Shown here in pieces: positions 33,253-46,900 of a DNA stretch of 64,000 nucleotides. Within the stretch, counting starts at the first letter, position 1, and each line of letters opens with the position of its first letter. The DNA is from Girardinichthys multiradiatus (Eukaryota; Chordata; Actinopteri; Cyprinodontiformes; Goodeidae), in NCBI RefSeq assembly GCF_021462225.1, contig NC_061802.1, positions 10,876,859 through 10,940,858 of the forward strand. The letters run 5' to 3'. Under the pieces are notes generated by a model. The model searched no databases and had not been told where the DNA came from. It saw nothing but the letters and a program-made list of their open reading frames with translations. Position numbers and translations under genes: made by a program.

Positions 33253-35047
33253 TGAGCTGCTATTTTTGAAGTCCTTCACAGAAATAAACAACTTTACATA
33301 TAGCTTCTTTGTTGACTCAAACAGTAGCTGTGCTGGTTCGAAGCCATTTGTATCGTGAACTGTTTTTTAATAGCTGAGAACAGGTTCCAGGACCAATAAT
33401 AATTTGGTCCAATGTGTAGTATATAATGACACATGCTGTAACTGCTCAAATTGCCAACTGCACCCAGTAGAAAAATGCACCTTCAGCTGTGTGGTGTACA
33501 AACTGAGTGATCTATAGCCGCTTATTCTGAGAAATAGTTCGGTCAGATAGATTTGATATAAAACAGTTTACATTTTCTGCCTTCCTAAATCAATACAAAC
33601 AGGTATTCATGTAGTTGAATTGCTGCTAATACACTGGGCTGTAGTTTTTTCCATTACAACTGTAAATGAGAAGCTGTGGTGGAGGTTATCTTCTCTGGGT
33701 AGAAGAAATAACGAGGCATTAGATTGAAATTAGTGACCTTATGTGTCTGAATTTTGCATTCAGTAATCCATATTAAAATGTTTATTAAAACCCTTCTGAT
33801 ACTGTAGATTTGAGGTTGATTCTGTACCTTTGGGGTAAGCTTGGAAGGAAAAATGTTTAAATGATGTTTTGAACATAAAAGTTTCAAAATGCTGTTCTGC
33901 ATCTGACCTAGAAGGCTCCCCTGTGAATGTGTACCATGGTTTAGTCATTTATTTTCAATTTGATAAATCAAATTAGTTCAACATTTGATGCCCTATTTTT
34001 CATTTCACATAAATTGAATTGCTTTCATTAGAAGGCCATAAGCACTTCATTAATTCATTTTTAACATTCCCCGATACATAAATGGCAGATCTTCAGTTGC
34101 AGTTGTTAGATTGATTCAAAACTGGTGAAATTATTATTAGCATTTTTTAATCAAATTGGTTTCAAAATAATCTCGTTCCTTTATCATCACCTTTTTTACT
34201 ATCAGTATTTTTGTTTGTTCTTCCTCTTATCTATTAATCTTGTGACCAGGTAGGTTATTTTCATCTTACTTCCTTCTGCAAGTATCAGTCCTGTGTTGCA
34301 CAACATGGAAGGCATTTCTGAATAATAACTGATGGCCTGCATGGGTGTGAGTTAGTCTCAGGCGTGTTAATTGCAGCCATGACGAACTGTAGACCTTCAC
34401 ATGTGCAGGTTTGCTGTGGATGGCTTTCAGTGGCTGGTATTTTGTTAATGCTCTTTTATCTTCAGTAGCCCTAAGTTTGACAAACTGTTTTGTTTACTGA
34501 AGGGCTCACATCTTCCTGCTAGATGTAACCAAGTTACCCCTAGACTAGATGGTCTCCAAATACATCCAATTGGATGCTTTCCTGTGATGCAGATTATGTA
34601 AAGAAATGAAGCATTACTGCAGTCATTGATCTGTGTAAGTGCCTTTCCACAGAGAAGACGTAGCTGGCCACAGCTGTTGTGTGCATTACCTGCTCTCTTT
34701 ATCAGCAGGAGCATCCTGGATCATAGACATGGAGGAACTAGTAGACTGGTGTTAATCAGAAGCACCTGAATTTGCCTGAAAATCAGAAGAGAGATGGTTG
34801 AGATTAATGCTAATGTTTTTGCCTCATGTTGCTATTTCCTACTCAAATACTTTATAGCTTATCTAGTAAATGTTTGTAGTTTTTGTAATGTTCATTGTGG
34901 AAATTATTAATCCCCCCCCCCCACTAACCTGGAATCAAAAGCAGTCATTTGCACAGCTTAGAAGGGGGGTTGTCTTAAATCTGACTTTCTGTTTATCACA
35001 GGATCTACCTACCTCCATGTCTAGTCATGGGCTGCCTGAGGCTGGAA
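33253..35047 (+). other. Intron DNA between the 54-bp repeats
   Basis: No coding sequence was recognised. It contains an 11-nt AGACATGGAGG at 34725-34735 facing its complement at 35012-35022, and a C-run near 34912-34922. Confidence 0.4.
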
Positions 35048-35101
35048 ATGTTTCTTATCTTACTCTCACTCATCCATATGAAAATATACTTTTTATGAGT
35101 T
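35048..35101. repeat. 54-bp direct repeat, copy 2
   Basis: Identical to 33199-33252 except A for G near its end (TATGAGTT). The sequences diverge at once on both sides. Confidence 0.85.
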
Positions 35102-35758
35102 ACACATTATGTGGAATTTTACTGAATAGGTTTTAATTGTAAGAAAACAATCTGTCTGATCCTCTGTAGCATATTCTTTTGTTCCTATTGATTGCTTTAT
35201 TGAGTTTGCTTTGCACCAGTAAGCACTAAGCTCTTATTTCAGCAGTAGTACAAAGCAGCCATACTCGGCATAATTTGATATTGAAGTAAAAGGGTTTTTT
35301 TCCGCAGAAAAACAATAATCTCAGTAACATGAGAGCACCTCACAATGAACTAGATTTTCAGTTATTGTGTTGTAAATGACTGGGTTATTTTAGTGGTGTT
35401 GCATCACACTTATTCTTCAGTGTGTCTGTCTCAGGTTAAACAATTTATTTTATTTTTACTTAACCCACATTTGTTTTTAATTGGACATGTTGAATGAATG
35501 ACTACATTAAAATGTATTTCCAAGGCACCTTTCATTAAAATGTTCATCACAAAGTGCTTTACAAGCAAATGGCAACAAACCAGACCTTGGCTCTTGAGAT
35601 TCTCACAATATAATAACCTTTAGTAACAATTTTACTGTTTCACGATAGTATGTTAGTAACAGAATGATTTAAAACAAAAATGTAAAGCATGACCTCAATG
35701 ATTTTATTAAAATCTGTTTTTCAACCATATATTGCCTTAAAAACTAGTTTTTATACGT

Positions 35759-36016
35759 TCATCCATCCATCTGTTGTCTCCCACTTATCCGAGATCGGGT
35801 CACAGGGGCAACAGGTTCAGGAGGAAACCCCAGGCATCCCTCTTCCCAGCGACATCATCCAGCTCATTCTTGGGGATCCCAAAGCATTCTCAGGCCCGAC
35901 AGGCTATATGGTCCCTCCAGTGAGTTCTGGGTCTTTCCCAGGGTCTCTTCCCAGTGGGACAGGCCTGGAAAACCTTCAAAGGGAGGCACCCAGGGGGCAT
36001 CCTGATTATTCTGACT
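35759..36016 (-). mobile_element. RTE/Rex3-type LINE 3' fragment (antisense)
   Basis: It starts with ATCCATCC and reads CCACTTATCCGAGATCGGGT, then CATCATCCAGCTCATTCTTG and CATCCTGATTATTCTGACTA. This is the antisense 3' end of a common fish RTE element. The fragment is about 260 bp. Confidence 0.6.
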
Positions 36017-37708
36017 AGTTTCTGTACAGCTCTATGTCAAGGTGTAGACTGTGTTTTGCAACAAGAAATATTTCTTAACAATTAATTTAAGTATTAAAAC
36101 TAGAGCAGCACATTATATCAATTCAGTTGCCACAATATCATTGTCTGCTATAGTGCTTGGATCCAGTATTCCATAGGTTTTAAAACTTTGAATGGCACGC
36201 ACATTAAAGCTCTTTTTGCCAATTACATATTTGGACCCTTGAAACTACAAAACAAATTTAATCTGATTTAACAGGATTTATGTGATTCAAGCACCATCAA
36301 TTTTCTGCCCTATTTTTACATATAAACACTGGAAAAAATAATTCTAAATATGTTTAAGATAGTAAAATACATTTGTAAAAGCAAATATAAAAATAACAAA
36401 TAAAAAAAAAATGGGACAATTTCATTAGCAAAAATATTAAAAAGCTAAAAATGATTGTCTATGGAAAACAGATGAAGCCCAACTAGAAAAGTACATAATA
36501 AAATGAACAATTTAAATTATTTAAAAAAATTTTTTTTCCTAATCTCAAAAATAAGAGCTAGAGGTTACTTTAAAAGTTAACAAAAAGACCATCTCTAAAA
36601 ATTTAAAAGATGCGTAAAGAAGTTAATATTTAAAAAGGGACACTTTTCGCTTTCCTCAGGTCTTCAGGGAGTCCTTTGCAGAAGCAAGGACTGTTTATAA
36701 ATCAGACTTTTGGAATATTTAAAACCCTGCTGTTGTCGGTAAGGAATAACAGCTGACACACCGTGAAATTGCTTCATGTAGCTCTCATTCACCAGAACCT
36801 TTTTGCTCCAGGAATGCAGGCAGCTTGTCATGGCTCACACTAATAATTTGCCTCACAAACTAAACAGTGTTTTTTTTTTTTTTTTTTTTTTTTTCTCCAC
36901 CTGACTAAAGGCTGTGTATCAACCTGTTTGGGGGAAATGCCAATGCAAAGACTCGTACTTTCCAGGTTCGTGGAATATATGTAGGGTATTTGTAGGTGCA
37001 ATGAATCTTTCAGGAGGATTAATAACTTTGGGTCAAAATAATCTAGAGGTTTAAGCCACTTAGTTCATGTGTGACTAATGACGTGGGCTATTACAGGCTT
37101 TTAAAAACATCTTAATCTATAAACTGATTAGTATGTCTTGGTTTTTTTGTGTGTTTTTGCAGATAAGGTGACGTCAATCCAAAATATTGCTGGTTTTGCT
37201 GTTCCTTCAACATTTGGGTTGCCTGCAGCCGTAGCCCTGCAACATGGAGAGTCTCCACTGTGTGAATGAAGGGTGACCAGAAGGAAAGAGGCGCTCCAAA
37301 TGACGTTCCCAAGTGGCCTTGTGGAAGCAGTAGCCGTGCTGTGGAGTGCTTTTTCATGATTAGTATTGTTTGTCTGTCAGCGGGATCAGCTTAGTGAAAC
37401 CTGCTGCTTTCATCAGGCAGGGAAATGCTGCTCTGAGACTGGAGTCAAGAAAAGGAGGCCCTGATTATAACCAACATACTCAGGAAAACAAAAGGGGAAA
37501 ATCTGTATGATTGACACACAGGCCACTTTAGCTGATGTGTTGGCTTGTTTGAGTGTGCCTGGGATTTTTTAACAGCAACGCCTCTCCTCTGTGCTGTGGT
37601 ACTTGTCTCCCTCTCCCTCTTTAAAGCATCGTCCATTGTTGTTATTGGAGTTTCTATGGTTTGCATGGCTGGAGAATAACCGTGGAGAGGCCAGGGTATC
37701 ACAAGCTT
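36017..37708 (+). other. csnk1g2 intron, distal part
   Basis: AT-rich. It holds a 25-nt T-run at 36870-36894 and a sequence near 36108-36150 resembling decayed hAT ends. Nothing else is clear. Confidence 0.4.
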
Positions 37709-37936
37709 ATGGATTTTGATAAGAGAGGGGGCAAAGGAGAGACAGAGGAAGGAAAAAAGATGTCTAAGACAACGACCAGTAGGACTGGACATGGCGGCAG
37801 GGGTACAGGGACCAATTCTGGAGTTCTTATGGTTGGCCCAAACTTTCGTGTGGGCAAGAAAATCGGCTGTGGTAACTTTGGAGAGCTGCGGCTTGGCAAA
37901 AACCTCTATACTAATGAATATGTGGCCATCAAATTG
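37709..37936 (+). CDS. csnk1g2: csnk1g2 coding exon 1
   Basis: It encodes residues 1-76, from MDFDKRGG to NEYVAIKL, followed by donor GTAAGT at 37937. An in-frame Met at codon 18 is a possible second start. The first was chosen because MDFDK is conserved in human CSNK1G2. Confidence 0.95.
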
Positions 37937-40900
37937 GTAAGTGCATATCTTTTGAAACTAAGTTGCTGTTACTCTTTGTATATAATTTGCATCCCATATT
38001 ATCTAGTTTTTATTAGCATGAAGATGTGTTTGATTTTAAAATGCAGCAGCTTTTAACTGGCAACACCCCACCTTGTTTTTTCCCACATCGTGCCCTTATG
38101 GCCATGCTTAACCAGGCTCTGCTGGTATTCTATCAGAGAAGATGGTAGAGAAACTCACAGGAGAGTTTGACTGTGAAATAAATGAAAATTAATTTGCAGA
38201 TTGAACTTTTTTTGATATCAGGGTTTTGATAAAGCTTACCTTTTGTGCAGCAGTGTTATTTTTTACACTTTTTCACTGGGGAAAATATTAAATTACATTT
38301 TCCATACCCATATTCCAAAACCCAGACTTTTCATAAATAACCATTCAGTATCAGTTATGTTTATTTTTTGAAACAGCAGCTCTAGTGAAACCACATGAAA
38401 TGTCAAGGCTACATTGTTTTCAGATTGCTCAACTGTTTCCACAGAACTTCTACTTCTCTCAACATGCTTTCTGTTGTCACTTGCAGAGTTTGAATTGCTT
38501 TTTGATCAGTCATATGAATTTCCCAGAAACACTTTGATGTGAGAAACACACAACTGAAATTCTGGTTTACTCTAGTACCCATCTTATTAGCCTATTATTA
38601 TCAATACAGCTACTATCATATATGTTTGATCATCCGTCATGATTCTTTCTCCTACGGATGCCGTGATGCGTGCGTGGGCATGCTTACCATAAAGGTTGGC
38701 ACACAGCCATAATTGCACTTCTGCTCTCCTGAAATCTTAAATTGCACTCTCGTTTAGGAGAGTGGAACTGCCTCACTCTCCTTTTGCTTGAGAACCCCCC
38801 ATCTGTTGGGTATTTTTACCTCTGTAGTGTCCACCTATATCTGGAACAAGCAGCAGTGCCATCATCATCTGCTGTTAGGACCTTGTGGTCCCACTAGCAT
38901 CTATCTGGATGAATCATAGAGATAAGATAAAGTGTTAGGCTGTAGAAAGACTCATAAAAGCAGATTCAGGTGTGTAATTTTACAAGTTATTTTAAAAGGT
39001 ATTATGAAGAAAATGTGCATTTATTTGCTGTTAATTGCATCTTTAAAGCTACATTCACACTTCTGCAACAGTGAGTTTAGCTCACGTTATCCAGCTATAT
39101 TTAACAGTTTGTGTGATGTTGTTCGGGTAATGAGAGGACACATTTTTCGTAAAATTTTCAGGGTAACCCAGTTGCAGTTGACAGTCCACATGTTTCTGGC
39201 CTTTCCTCATTTCATGTATACTTGGTGTAACCCAGTAAATATCACTGCCTGTTTAGGAAATTCCAGTATTAATCTTGCAAAAAATAACAAGGATGTCAAC
39301 TGCTGCTGCAAATTAAATCAGAGGCTGCGTGGACTCAAAGCACACGTACGTTAACTGCTCCGGGGGGCGGAGTCTCCACATCGAACTGTTACTTAAATGT
39401 GACACACTGCTCCGAGCAGCTGGTCACAAGTACGCAAGTGATAACGTAGCAGACTCAGCCAGATGGTGAACACGTAAATGCTCATGCAAGTTCGTTGTGT
39501 TTTTAGGCCTTTGCTGGCACTGTACGTCTGCACAAGCGGCACACCACTGTAGTTACATCCTGTGGTTTACGTCTTTCATCCGGTTTACAGCCAAAGTAAT
39601 CCTAAATAAGCGACTTTGTATTTATTTATTTTTGGCAACTAGTTCCTCCATTTTTGGACATTTTTGTTCCAAATTGGCAAATCAGTCAGTGGCTGTTTAC
39701 ATTTCTCCACCCACAAAAAAGTCAAAACGTCACCTGTGTGAATATATCGTCCATCGTCAGTTGTTGGACTGATGAATATTGATGGAAAAATATTACATAT
39801 CGCCCAAGTATACACACTTTTCTTGAGCCTTTTTTCTCTCTGTACCTTTGCATCTTGGGCACTGTCGTCCATGTCAAATGTGGACGTCCACTGCGATGAG
39901 ACTCCATCCAACGGAATATTGATATGAGACTACAACATTACATTGCAATGCAAGGGACTTTATCACTCTTGAATTACAAGTATTGCTGTCCAAACAGTCC
40001 TTGGCGATATTAACATTTTGCACATTCATATTGTGATGACAATTCCTAGATAAGTATGCCAATAGTAGATGTGTGCATCACAAACACACAATCCACTCAT
40101 CGTTGAGATCCTTGTTTTTTTATTGGCAGAGAGGATCCTGTAAGCTTCTTTAATGATCTTCAAACTATGACCTTTGAAGTTGAGTGAATGTTTGGGGATC
40201 TTATTGGTATTTTTTAAGGAAGTTGCATCTCCGTTCTCCTGCTGTTTTGACATCCATCTGGCCTGTCATTGCCGATACCCACCTTTTTCCTGTGAGAGCG
40301 GCTGTGGCTGGTGCCTATTTTATTAGAAGCTGAACTGCCTACTTTTCTTTATTTATGCAACTTGTACAGATATAACAATATTCCAGTTTGCACAAAAAAG
40401 ACTTGCGAAATGTTTGATGCACCAGCGCAGCAGAGAGGAAAAATGGGTCTGACTCGACAGATTTTATGGTTGCATTCTGGAGCCCCAGGCTGTCAGACAA
40501 TTATTTATCCATTCATTAACAAGTTGTTGGAGTTCACAAGACTAACATCTCTTTCCCTAGACTCAGTTGGCCCAGTGCTGCATTATTTTATGACTGTAAA
40601 GGGAAAAAATAATTGTTGATATTAAACAGGAAACAGAATTCTTAGCACATGATTACATAGAACCTAAATGGTTGTCAACTCGGTGAAAATTTAAGAAGCG
40701 GTGTAAATTATTACTTCGTCTGCTTGAATAAAGGTTGATGATTTACCACATAACCAATAAAAGGACTTTACTCTGATATGCCTGTCTGATTTTAATCTCA
40801 CCCTTTGTTCTTTTTTGTGAGTGATTGTAAATGCCAGTTTATGAAGGAGTAACGGGGTTTTCTCAGTATTTAGCCGAGACCTTTTTATCAGCTGTTTGTT

Positions 40901-43900
40901 GCTTGTATAGGTGGTTGGCCCATTGGGGGCACACCTTCCAGCAGATGGGATAAAGGGGAATACCGCTGTGAGCACATGGTCAGATAGGTGTTTTGTATGC
41001 CTGGGCTCCTGTTCCTGTTGGTCTGTAGCTGCTGTAAGCGTATTCGCAAAGGCAAGAGAGAAGGGAGAAACAGAGGGCTGAATGGTTGCCTTTGTTGGAA
41101 GGCCCGTCGACACAAAGTGGTTCAGTCGTTGGTCCAGCTGCATGTTTTCTCTAACTGACAGACCTCTGTGTAACCGAGGACACGCTGTATGTTTTAGGGG
41201 AGATCCAAGGATCTCAAAATGAAACCTTCAAAAATCAGTTTGAAACTGACGAATGTTGTTTATAGTAGCCATCCAATATTCCTCCATCTTTGTCTTCACT
41301 TTATGTTATAAATGCCATCTTTACCTTATTTTTTACTTTACTTACTTTACTTAAATGTTGTTTCTCACCACTATAGGAACAGTTAAAGTTACAAATTGGC
41401 TTTTAGCTCTTTTTCACCTCTTCGTGTATAGCTGGCTGTTCACGGTGAGGTAGGAGGGAACTGATAGACCTCCCACCTTCACTCCTGATCTCATCAGTTT
41501 ATGAGTGATAATTAGCCACAGAATCCTCTCTGTAGTGATTTCTCCCTTTGGCCATGATGAACGCCTGTAATTTCTCCGGGAGCCTTGTGGGATAGTAATA
41601 ACTGAATGCTCTAGTGTTGACACTTATTGTACAGTGCAGGGTGTTTCTGTAGCTCTGTCGGAGGCTGACATTGGAGTGACTGTCTGGGAGGATGAACAGA
41701 GGCCTACTGTGCGTTGTGTGCCAGCCATGTTCATACAGAGCAGTGTTTTAGAGGGACTGTGAGTAATAAATTTATAGTCAGTCTGGTTGCCAGAAACAGA
41801 TCGCAAAACAGATATTTATCCAGATACGACCAGATGTATAGATGGAAAACTTTAAATGTTTGATTTTCTATTTTTTTTGTGGCAAGTAGTATATGAATAA
41901 TAAACTATTTGCTGTGTTGCTCATTCCTAAAACAACTCTAAATTACGTTCAGTCTTACTTTTTCTATTGAAAAAGAGCAACTTGGACAAGCTGCTACTAC
42001 AGAACTAGATGCCTATATCAAACCTCCCCTTCATCAGTAAGATTATTGAAAAAGCTGTGTTTCAGCAGTTAAACAACTTCCTAACAACAACCAACCGCTT
42101 CGATGTCTTCCAGTCAGGCTTCCTGCTCACCACAGTACAGAGACTGCTCTTGTCAAGGTGTTCAATGACATCTGTATAAATGCAGACTGTGGAAGAACCA
42201 CAGTGCTGGTATTATTGGACCTTAGTGCAGCATTCAACACTGTTGATCACTCCATTTTATTAGAGCGCCTGGAAAACTGGGTTGGCCTTTCTGGTACAGC
42301 ACTCAACTGGTTTAAATCCTACTTGAAGAACAGGGACATTTTTGTGTCAGTAGGTAACTTCACATCAGAGACCACAAAAATCACATGTGGCGTTCCCCAA
42401 GGGTCCATCTTAGGACCCCTCCTATTCAATATCTACATGCTCCCCCTAACTCAGATTTTAAAAACAACAACATAAGTTATAACTATGCAGACAACACACA
42501 GCTATACGTTACGATGTCACAAGGTGACTATAAACCCATTCAAGCGCTGGGTAAATGCTTAGAAGAAATCAATGCATGAATGGGCGTAAATTTTCTTCAA
42601 CTGAATCAAAACAAAACTGAAGTAATAATCTTTGGACCAAAGGAAGAGCGGTTAAAAGTTAGCAAACAGCTTCCGTTAATACAGCTAGAAACCACCAGTC
42701 AGGCTCGAAACCTGGGTGTAGTGATGGACTCAGACCTGAACCTTCAGAGGCACATAAAGACAGTAACAAGGTCTGCCTTCTATCACCTAAAGAACATCTC
42801 CAGGATTAAAGGACTAATGTCTCAGCAGGACCTTGAAAAACTAATTCATGCGTTCATCTTTAGTAGAATTGATTACAGCAACGGTGTCTTCACAGGTCTG
42901 CCTAAAAAGTCGATCAGACAGCTGCAGTTGATCCAGAACGCTGCTGCCCACATCCTCACTAGAACTAAGAAAGTGGAGCACATCACCCCGGTTCTAAAGT
43001 TCCTACACTGGCTCCCTGTAGCTCAGAGAATAGACTTTAAAATACTTCTGTTAGTCTATAAATCACTGAATGGCTTAGCACCAAAATACATTACACACTT
43101 GTTGTCAGTGTATCAACCACCCAGACCTTTCAGATCTTCTGGCTCAAATCTACTCTGCACACCCACACCCAGAACCAGAACCAAACATGGAGAAGCAGCT
43201 TTTAGTTCTTATGCTCCACTAATCTGGAATAAACTGCCAGAAAACTGTAAAAGCACCGAAACCCTAAGTTGCTTTAAATCAAGATAAAAAACGTATTTGT
43301 TTAGAGGGGCCTTTGACTGTGCCATCTAGGCATGATTAGTTGTGTTTTCAGTCCAATTTTCCTTTCATTTTCTTGTCCATCATTCTATTCTCTTTATTTT
43401 ATTTTACTTTTTTAAATTACCTCTGTTGTTTGATTTCATCATTTGATCTGTTTTTCTGTGTCTGTATCTGTGTTTATTTGCTTTGTGATTGTATTGTAAT
43501 TGTATCTACAGCGCTTTGAGTGTCTCGTTGCTGAAAAGCGCTATATAAATAAACTTACCTTACCTTACTATTGGTTGCTAAAACTCATGCTCTCACACAG
43601 CCAGAATGACACCGAATGTCTATTGACATACGATACAAAATAAAATTTCCTTTTTAAAATAGATTTTTCTTACATCTCTGGTCTCCTTTTATCAGTGATT
43701 CGATTATCAACCATACTTAATCTTTCATTGTGAAAGATTGGTTCAGAGCTTGAATCGGCAGTCTGACACTGTTCAGTGTGACAGATGCACCTATCACTGA
43801 TGTGTAATTATTATCATTTTTCTTTCGTTTATTTTTTCCCCAGCCATGGGCGCTGCTACCGCCGTCTGCTTTCCCTCATCCTTAACAAACTGTCCTTTTA

Positions 43901-46900
43901 TTGATGGACTGATATGTCTGTCGGATCTGTCAGACAGGATTCTGCTGCAGAAACTAGTCTTGCAGTCTGGCATTAAACAGTGTGACAGGAGTTACAATCA
44001 AAGTTCAGACAGTGTGACATGTTCAAGCCTTGCTTGTTTTTATTTATTTTTTTAAATTGCACAGTGTGTCGCCAGCTTTTAGCAACGTGCTGATCCGGAA
44101 AATGGCATTTCATGTCTTCCCTTAGTAACAACTTCCACGCCAAAGACTTGTTATCAATGCAGCTTGGTAGTGGTTGGGTAGGTGGCATTTACTCATCCAA
44201 AAAAGATTGGATTTGTACTTCCAGACTGGCCAATTACCTATCCAGTCAAATACAAATTTGGTCAGTCGATACCACCAGCCAATTTTCCATTCATCTCTAG
44301 TAATAACAGGAATTCCCTCATCAAAACCTTTTTCTAAGAAGAGTCCAAAGGTTGTGTTTTTGTGGTAAATGTTTGCTGGTGTATAAAGAATAGTAGTGAT
44401 GAATGTCTCTGGTAGCATTTTTTATGTAATGGCTGAGTCACTAATGCAGAAGCATTTTAGAGAGCTGATTTCTCTGAGTGGAGTCGCTCTCGGTGCCGGT
44501 CAGTCGTGATATTGGGATGGAAATCTGAGGTGTTGTATCCAACTCTCATGTCTGCCTCCCACTGAAGCATGATAAGCAGCTCTTATTGCAATCTAGCTCA
44601 GCAACTTACACAAGCTTGCAATGAGGCAGTTGTCGGAGTACTGTGAAGCCACAAAAGCTTTATCAGCATGTTTATCTAAAATTAAAGTGACATTTTGACG
44701 ATTTAAGGTCCTCCCTTACCCCTCTCGGGCCTTTGAGAGTGCATGCTGGGCAGACAGAACGAATAAATCCTGGGATGTCAACAGCATGTAAAAAGCCTAC
44801 CTTCAGTCAACTAGCTAATCCCCTAATTAATCAGTAGCCAAAAGCATCTCCGTTTATTTGCACGGACGCACATTGTTTCTTTGAGAAGATTCAGGCATAA
44901 AACCTTCACAGGGGTCTGCTTGCAAAATGGTTGGTGCTGTGTAGCAGATGAATTGTGCAGCATCTATCATGATGATGCAGTTTTAGTTAGAAATGCTTTA
45001 GTATAAATTGTAACCTTACAAAGTAATGGGTTGGAAAATGGAGTAGGGTGTGTGCCTGTGAAGCAATGTGCGCTGTGTTAATTGCACCTTCAAGGGTTAC
45101 ATCCTGGATCGTGGTGAAGCACTATTCACATTTTCCATTTAAACCTTTTCAGTAGAAGTCACACTGGCTTTATGTTCTTCTCAGTATTTATTCATTCATT
45201 ATGGTAAACTAAATCTCATTCTATCTTCTTTTGATTTGGACACTCTAGGTTTACACTTTATGGCTCTATCTTGAACCTGTCTTTGTAGCATTTTAATTGA
45301 ACCAAAAGAACCCAGCCAGAATCAGATGGTTGTACTTTGGTGTGGAAAAAGAAGACTGGGGCCACACCTCAGGCTATTTTTAACAGGTTTGAAGAAGACG
45401 TACACGTTTAGAAGGAGATGTAAAGGTGGCTTGCACCATAGTAAGATTTTAAATGCCTCGCTCTCACAATCAGAATATAAAGGCTATACTGCAGAAACAA
45501 TTCATACTTTTTCCCATATCAAGGCCTTTTGAATGGAGTTTAGTAGAGGGAGGGTGCTGAGCATTTAGAATTTTTTGTTTTGACATTTTAGTCGTGAGTT
45601 TAATCTTGTCTGGAGATTTCTATTTACTTAAACAGAGATTGATTTTAATTCAACAACCTCTCTTTACAGCCAATTGCGAGGAAAGGCCGAGTAAATCCAT
45701 CATTGAAATTTATGTTTTGGGGGTTTAAACCAATTATATTATGAGGCACAAATAAAAACAACTAGCCCTGTGGACTCTTCATTGATTTTTATAAGGAAAG
45801 TTATGCTGCATGTTTGTATGGGTGATGCTTGTTTGGGACACTTCTATTTATTCATTGTTGGTGAATGGTAGAAACATGCTCTGACTTTGAGGAGATTATA
45901 ATTCAGTTTCACTGAGTAAACGCTGTGAAATGACCACACAAATAGGGTTAGAATGCCAGGTTTTCATCCTGACTGCAACTATCTTGATAGACCACAGTCA
46001 ATGACTGTAAAATCCCTTTAAAATTTGTTGTAGCTTCACCTTTTCATTGACTCAGTCATCAAAGTTATATTTTTATTGCTGAAAATCATGAGTTATTCTG
46101 CAGGCCCATCATGATATGATGGCGTTTATACCCACCCTTTGAAGCTGACATGATTTTAGAAATCTTTACAAATAGCGGACGCATAGGGTGAAAGGAAGCG
46201 GGAGCAGACTGAGCGCATGCGCTACAGCCGACATAACCACACGGAGAGGGAGGCCAGATGTCAGTCAAAGGGCCGCTACTCATAAAAAATGAGTGTGGTG
46301 GCCTGCTAGGATGCCTGGGGGCATTTTGTGTATGCTTTACTATCTATCCTCTTACAGTAGCCCTCAAGTCCTGTGTGTTTTAAATGAAGTATTGATGCCC
46401 GTGGGAAGTTGTTATACCTATAACCTTTCACTTGCACCTTGAGTCTTTTTTTTTTTTTTTAAGTTGTCTATGACAACAGATATGTTGAACTAAAGGTTTT
46501 TACTTCAAAGTCCATGACATACATTCAAACCAGGTGAGCATGGGGGTGGAAGGCATTGCTGCGGAAGCCATCTTCAGTGTTTACAGTAAGATAAGGTCAC
46601 ATATTTTCTTAGAGCTATATCTCCATTTAGCTGTGCCGCACCTTTAGTCATTCACAGGTATGAGTTTTGCAACACACCTAAAAGGAAAACAGGGTTAGAC
46701 ACATCATATTTATGCGGATGTTTCTGAAGCTTATTATATTAACAAATACGTAATGCCCTCCTTGTTACATGATATTTGTTTTAAACAGTGATAGTAATTC
46801 TAATAAAATAAATTAGACTAAAGAAATTTGTGCAAATATATAATATTTTCACTTTTGGAAATACTTAGGAGGAGAAACTGCTGTATATTAAAGACACAAA

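Noticed and set aside
38930..39930. Candidate mobile element in the csnk1g2 intron
   Set aside because: No inverted ends, target duplication or coding block could be paired, so it is mentioned only as intron content.
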